Assembly (NCBI GenBank): GCA_964532065.1
Contig: CAZHHG010000056.1
Location: 1 to 18,221, forward strand
Source: DSXH01 sp964532065
Lineage (GTDB): Bacteria; Bacteroidota; Ignavibacteria; Ignavibacteriales; Melioribacteraceae
Direction: 5' to 3'
Length of the DNA stretch: 18,221 nucleotides
The position numbers and the translations under genes were made by a program. The first letter of the stretch is position 1, and each line of letters starts with the position of its first letter. This document shows positions 15,501 to 18,221 of the stretch, piece by piece. The notes beneath the pieces are model-generated. The model saw only the letters and a list, made by a program, of their open reading frames with translations. It did not search any database and was not told the DNA's origin.

Positions 15501-16612
15501 TAAATATCCTCCTCAAGATCGGCAGAAATTGACACCATCGCTTTCCGGTTGGAAACAGAAACAATTATGAGTTCATGCATAGTACCTTTATATGTTGCGA
15601 ATCCATAACTCGTAAGATTTTTATAATCAATAAACCGGCCGTTTCGCTGACTAATAATCTCATTAATTACATTTTCCGGATAATCAATCAATGCGCTTTT
15701 ACGGTTTTTGGTAGAGTCAGTATTAAGAGCATAATACCCTTTATTATTGATTACAAAGAAATCTCCGTCCAGCGATTCTCTAATCTCCTTAAAAAACCTG
15801 ACTAACTCACGCGGTTTTAGATCGAAGAACTTTTCTTTATAACTGCTTGCAATTGACTGCCTGAAAACAGCTTCGTGCTTTAGATGAGAATTAATTACAT
15901 CATTTTTAATAGTAATTGCCATAAAAAGGATCGGGATGATGGCAAGCAGGATAAACCAGGCAATTAATCTAACGGGAAGTATGTTTACAAAAGAAGTTGA
16001 AGAAAGAAATCTTTTTTCTTTAACCGAGGGGAATTGATTTGCCGGAGTAATTGCGCGTCCCCATAACGGTTTTATATAATTTTCCGGCAATGCAATCATT
16101 ACGAGAGAAGTAGTTACCGTAGTTATTATAAATTCCGGCAGGAACCCTTTATAAATCTTATAAAGCGCATGAAAGACCGGATAAGTGTTATTTGTAATTA
16201 CCTGATAAAGAGAATTATCAAAGAAATAAGCTGCCAGAAAGAGAGGTATATAAAAAATGAAATAGTAGCTGATTACCAGTAGAATCCACTGAAAAATAAA
16301 AACCAGAAGATTGATTTTGCAGCTGTAAATCTTTCTATACAATATACTGATTAAAACACCGCCGATAATATGCTGCAGCATAGTGTATGTATACAATTCC
16401 GGCACCGGATTGGTTAATGTAGATAAAACACCGATGATTAATCCGCCTACAGGGCCGGTTAATGCAGAACCAATAAGAACAAAGATTTCTCTTGGATCAC
16501 TAATAAGCCGGCTGCCGGAGACAAAATAGAAGATTTCAAATTCAACTATAAGATATGCCAGCAGTCCAAAAACGAAAGCTGTTATAATGTTTACTTTCGA
16601 CACCAGTTTCAT
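12509..16612 (-). CDS. Membrane sensor kinase: 5TMR-LYT-like, HAMP, PAS-PAS-GAF-PAS-PAS, HisKA_2, HATPase_c
   Basis: A 1367-aa integral membrane kinase. Residues 1-180 hold about five to six hydrophobic helices. SDPREIF (38-44) followed by the glycine-rich GPVGGLIIGVLSTL (53-66) resembles the 5TMR-LYT sensor of LytS-type proteins. A helix at about 212-235, an outside loop of about 135 residues and a helix at about 373-396 look like a second sensor. HAMP about 392-446 follows, then PAS (about 458-583, WDW...FFSNRWK), PAS (588-712), GAF (722-888), PAS (908-1034) and PAS (1037-1153). The HisKA_2 segment has KEVHHRVKNN (likely H1175); the HATPase has INELVSNSIKHAF (N1278, N1283) and an intact DNGIGI G1 box. 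The ATG at 16612 has AGAGGG 5 nt upstream. It has no receiver of its own. The 237-bp gap after it makes co-transcription with the next kinase possible but unproven. The 5TMR-LYT label is a resemblance, less certain than the rest. Confidence 0.92.
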   Translation of the reverse strand: MKLVSKVNIITAFVFGLLAYLIVEFEIFYFVSGSRLISDPREIFVLIGSALTGPVGGLIIGVLSTLTNPVPELYTYTMLQHIIGGVLISILYRKIYSCKINLLVFIFQWILLVISYYFIFYIPLFLAAYFFDNSLYQVITNNTYPVFHALYKIYKGFLPEFIITTVTTSLVMIALPENYIKPLWGRAITPANQFPSVKEKRFLSSTSFVNILPVRLIAWFILLAIIPILFMAITIKNDVINSHLKHEAVFRQSIASSYKEKFFDLKPRELVRFFKEIRESLDGDFFVINNKGYYALNTDSTKNRKSALIDYPENVINEIISQRNGRFIDYKNLTSYGFATYKGTMHELIIVSVSNRKAMVSISADLEEDIYNKLIIGLVIISAALIFIVWLLVRLPLSKFRSVVTAFSNGNFDLRVPVSEMNDEIKVLAGSFNEMADNIININRSLENEISEHKAAENKLSESEARWKFALEGAGDGLWDWNALTNEVFFSNRWKEMLGYSENEISNSLDEWLKRIHPDDKEKCLNDLKNYQEGKTSVYQNEHRMKCKDGSYKWILDRGRIIDRDKDGIPLRMIGTHTDIDWQKNIILELEKRNVFIQTILENLPIGLAVNEIESGKASYVNKKFAEVYGWSSEEISDIGRFFELVYPDPGYRKEIFERIMSDINSGDPARMKWDNIKITTQEGTQRFVSAVNIPIIEQNIMVSTVQDVTLQNLAQQKILDSNKNLKALLNVSNTLSSSLELENVLQAVIDSVIKMTGLDSGAIYTIEGDHLYLAATTPPLSTEMPDIFRHAILSEHFHIMKCASQKDVICIYDTSKAELSPAEKRVIETRGFRTLIFIPLIAGNELIAVSIIGTENRTKDISESEIELCKAFSNIAALAISNARLFESSKKNLLSLKEEIRERELAELALRESEKKYRNLFESNKDGITIFYLEPADSVSGIVEVNRASAEMLGYSKEEVLGKHPSSFEKEITAEDVKKRLDEIMCSGFYSFETTLKHKDGSEVNAEITTMRIDYNNRPALMNIVRNITDRKNSEKIIRERTEELDRYFTNALDLFCIADVEGYFIRLNKQWENVLGYNLEELNGKKFLDFIHPDDLNATLESIQNLKDGKEILGFTNRYCTRSGEYRVIEWRAYPSGNRIYAAARDITDRILYEEKITNSLKEKEILLKEVHHRVKNNFQVIMSLLSLQSELIEDQNILSAFRESRNRIKSMALIHELLYRESNFESIDINHYIKNMVDFLKRSFSEARGTIDIVLDVENIQIDIDTIIPCGLIINELVSNSIKHAFPDGRDGEILISFKRISDEAICLLLRDNGIGISNDFKIDSLKSLGMMLVNTLTKQINGELYITGNEKGSEFRIIFPNRK

Positions 16613-16617
16613 TTGCG

Positions 16618-16623
16618 CCCTCT
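16618..16623 (-). promoter_or_regulatory. Shine-Dalgarno site of the membrane kinase gene
   Basis: AGAGGG on the minus strand, then CGCAA, then ATG at 16612. Strength and 5-nt spacing support that start. Confidence 0.7.
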
Positions 16624-16691
16624 TACCCGTCTAGCAGAGTAATTAGATAGAGAAATTCCTTTAGTTTTTACATCACCTTCTTTCTTCAGAT

Positions 16692-16718
16692 TATTATCGT
16701 ATTAAGTGAATGATAATA
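16692..16718. promoter_or_regulatory. Possible operator: inverted repeat TATTATC / GATAATA
   Basis: Seven-bp arms at 16692-16698 and 16712-16718 separated by 13 bp, about 80-105 bp before the membrane kinase ATG and just after the terminator of the preceding gene. The position fits an operator, but the arms are AT-rich and could arise by chance. Confidence 0.25.
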
Positions 16719-16725
16719 TTAATCT

Positions 16726-16765
16726 AAAAAAAAGGGTTGTTACAGAATATCTGAGAAATCAACCC
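16726..16765 (-). terminator. Intrinsic terminator after the envelope-protein gene
   Basis: On the minus strand GGGTTG (16765-16760) pairs with CAACCC (16739-16734), and eight T follow at once (16733-16726). The interior contains a small CAGA/TCTG stem. It sits about 235 nt after the stop at 16999 and before the kinase gene, so it should separate the two transcription units. Confidence 0.7.
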
Positions 16766-16998
16766 GTTTTTAGAGCAAAATCAGAAATATTTTCAGAAGT
16801 AGACTAATTCCATCTTTAAAATGGAAAATAATTCAATCAAAGGAAATGCGCGTGGATACAATCAAAATATCTGACTTTTTATCAATGTTATAACAATACA
16901 TAAAGTTTTAAATCATAAATCATACGATAAAATTTCAATCTGACTGATGAATTAACCGAAGAATTTAATGAAGGATCGACGGGGATTTTTTTAGCCGG

Positions 16999-18221
16999 TC
17001 ATTTTGAACTGTTTGCAAATCCGAACGGGAGCCATGAGAATGTAAAACCAAGTATAACATTTCCGTCCTGGCTATAAGCGCCCCATAAACCGGGAGAAAC
17101 ATCCCAGAATTTTATTACTCCGGGATAAATATTAACATTTATCATATAATCCGTTTTGATGGTAATCGACAGGCTTGCCAGCAGTGAATTATTCCTGTCG
17201 AAAAATACTCCCAGATTTCCAACGAGACCCAATGTTTTTTTATTAGTCTTTTCATCGAGCAGAATAAGATCGCTGGCTGCGAGACCGAACCCGACAGAGA
17301 GTGCCGAGCCGTTGTCAAACTTATAAGAGAGGCCGCCAACACCGTTGGTTCCGAAATAATAGAAAGCATACCATCTTTCAAGAAAAGGGAATTTCCATTT
17401 AATAGAAAAGAATTGTCCGTTGTTGTGAAGTTCCCCGTTCCTAAGTGAGAATGAGGGCTGCTGCGACCAATCGGCAAGATTCAGATCCTCGGCAAAAAAT
17501 CTTCTAACGCTGTTAGAGGTAAAAAGAAGAATTCCGCCGATATCAAAAATATAGATATCGGCAATCGGGTCTACATCATCCCCCTCATAATTCCCGTTTT
17601 CAGCAATTTCATTTATAAGATGATAAGTCATAACCGTAAATGCAGAGAACAACTCGGGATAAGGATAATTATTGTATTCGAACCATTCATCTAAAGCGGC
17701 ATATTCCATTCCCCCGCCGATTAAATGAAGAGTATAATTCGGAAAGAACTGGGCGTTCTGTTTGTTAAGTGAAAGAGGAAAAACCTGGTCCTTAAAAAAA
17801 TTCCACCAGCCGTACCTGCTGATCGGCTTAAAAGGTTCGGAGAGATTTTTCCAGATATTTTTAACGGCAATATTGTAAGGGAAATTTTTTATATCCCGCC
17901 TGTTGCCAACCTGGATCATATCGAAACCGCCGTTTAAAAGAACATAAAACGGCTGGTAAATCGACTGGTTTCCATAATTAAGCCCCTGATAAAAATATCC
18001 CGACACATTGAATGACCGGACCGGCGACCACTCCGAAATAGTAATTGCGTTTTCCGCTCTTACTCTCCAGTAGAATTTTGTAAACGTCTTTAATCCGTCG
18101 ATACTCTTAATTGTATCACTGATACCGCTTTCCTCATAAACCAGGTTAAGGAACGTACTATCCTCGGCAACCTGAAGAGTGTAGTAATCGGAAGTTTCAA
18201 CCGATCTCCAGATAAATTGAG
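16999..18221 (-). CDS. Partial envelope-type protein with FnIII-like segment, 5' end outside window
   Basis: The frame is open from its stop at 16999 to the window edge, so the gene begins outside; 406 codons are visible. The GTG at 18006 is an internal valine codon, not a start, because about 70 in-frame residues before it form the end of a fibronectin-III-like domain (FIWRSVETSDYYTLQVAED, then FYWRVRAENA and SEWSPVRSFNV). The next 330 or so residues are rich in Tyr, Phe, Trp and Asn and have no cytoplasmic enzyme motif. The middle part (NYTLHLIGGGMEYAALDEWF, later DIYIFDIGGILLF) recalls outer-membrane proteins of the DUF3943 kind only loosely. The last 140 residues alternate hydrophobic and polar positions like beta strands. 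No sorting domain of the type IX system is seen at the C-terminus, which ends FANSSK. Role unknown; a surface or outer-membrane protein is the best guess. Confidence 0.75.
   Translation of the reverse strand, partial: QFIWRSVETSDYYTLQVAEDSTFLNLVYEESGISDTIKSIDGLKTFTKFYWRVRAENAITISEWSPVRSFNVSGYFYQGLNYGNQSIYQPFYVLLNGGFDMIQVGNRRDIKNFPYNIAVKNIWKNLSEPFKPISRYGWWNFFKDQVFPLSLNKQNAQFFPNYTLHLIGGGMEYAALDEWFEYNNYPYPELFSAFTVMTYHLINEIAENGNYEGDDVDPIADIYIFDIGGILLFTSNSVRRFFAEDLNLADWSQQPSFSLRNGELHNNGQFFSIKWKFPFLERWYAFYYFGTNGVGGLSYKFDNGSALSVGFGLAASDLILLDEKTNKKTLGLVGNLGVFFDRNNSLLASLSITIKTDYMINVNIYPGVIKFWDVSPGLWGAYSQDGNVILGFTFSWLPFGFANSSK

Larger units (their letters stand above)
16613..16998. other. 386-bp intergenic region
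   Basis: AT-rich spacer between the partial envelope gene and the membrane kinase. It holds one intrinsic terminator (16726-16765), a 7-bp inverted repeat at 16692-16718 and a small hairpin TTCCAT/ATGGAA at 16808-16826. The promoter of the membrane kinase gene should lie between about 16613 and 16725, but I see no convincing -35/-10 pair or Bacteroidota-type -33/-7 pair. Short plus-strand frames of 15-17 codons near 16820 look like chance. Confidence 0.6.

Noticed and set aside
16821..16895. Tiny plus-strand frames of 15-17 codons, one with AAAGGA just before the ATG
   Set aside because: Too short and too close to the ribosome-like site to support; AT-rich spacer produces such frames by chance.
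16999..18006. A complete 335-aa gene starting at 18006
   Set aside because: The supposed start is an internal GTG valine codon; the frame stays open and meaningful up to the window edge.

Overview
The window reads as a chromosomal segment from a low-GC (roughly 37-38% by eye) environmental bacterium. Large tandem-PAS kinases, an AT-rich codon style, an envelope protein with a fibronectin-III-like segment and 4-bp gene overlaps suggest the Bacteroidota/Chlorobiota/Ignavibacteriota side of the FCB group. This placement is an inference from style; no rRNA or ribosomal gene is present to confirm it. All seven genes lie on the minus strand, so transcription runs from high to low coordinates.

Layout in transcription order. 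(1) A 5'-truncated envelope-type protein with the end of an FnIII-like domain occupies 16999-18221. (2) A 386-bp gap holds one convincing intrinsic terminator. (3) A 1367-aa membrane sensor kinase follows (5TMR-LYT-like membrane domain, HAMP, PAS-PAS-GAF-PAS-PAS, HisKA_2 kinase). (4) After a 237-bp gap comes a four-gene block in which each frame touches or overlaps the next: a soluble GAF-PAS-HisKA_2 kinase of 556 aa; a 2778-aa cytoplasmic kinase with an N-terminal receiver, about 19 tandem PAS domains and a HisKA/HATPase core; a lone 121-aa receiver starting at TTG; and a 367-aa receiver-HisKA-HATPase protein. (5) After a 265-bp gap with two inverted repeats there is a stand-alone CheW-like adaptor.

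Together this is a signalling cluster of four histidine kinases, three receiver domains and a CheW adaptor. None of the genes has a DNA-binding, cyclase, phosphodiesterase or methyl-transfer output domain. The likely reading is a multi-input phosphorelay in which the kinases feed the free receiver and the two receiver-fronted kinases, with the final output encoded elsewhere. Which kinase phosphorylates which receiver cannot be told from sequence. The most striking single item is the giant 19-PAS kinase, uninterrupted over 8.3 kb. Nothing here resembles a CRISPR array, transposon, prophage, tRNA or rRNA.
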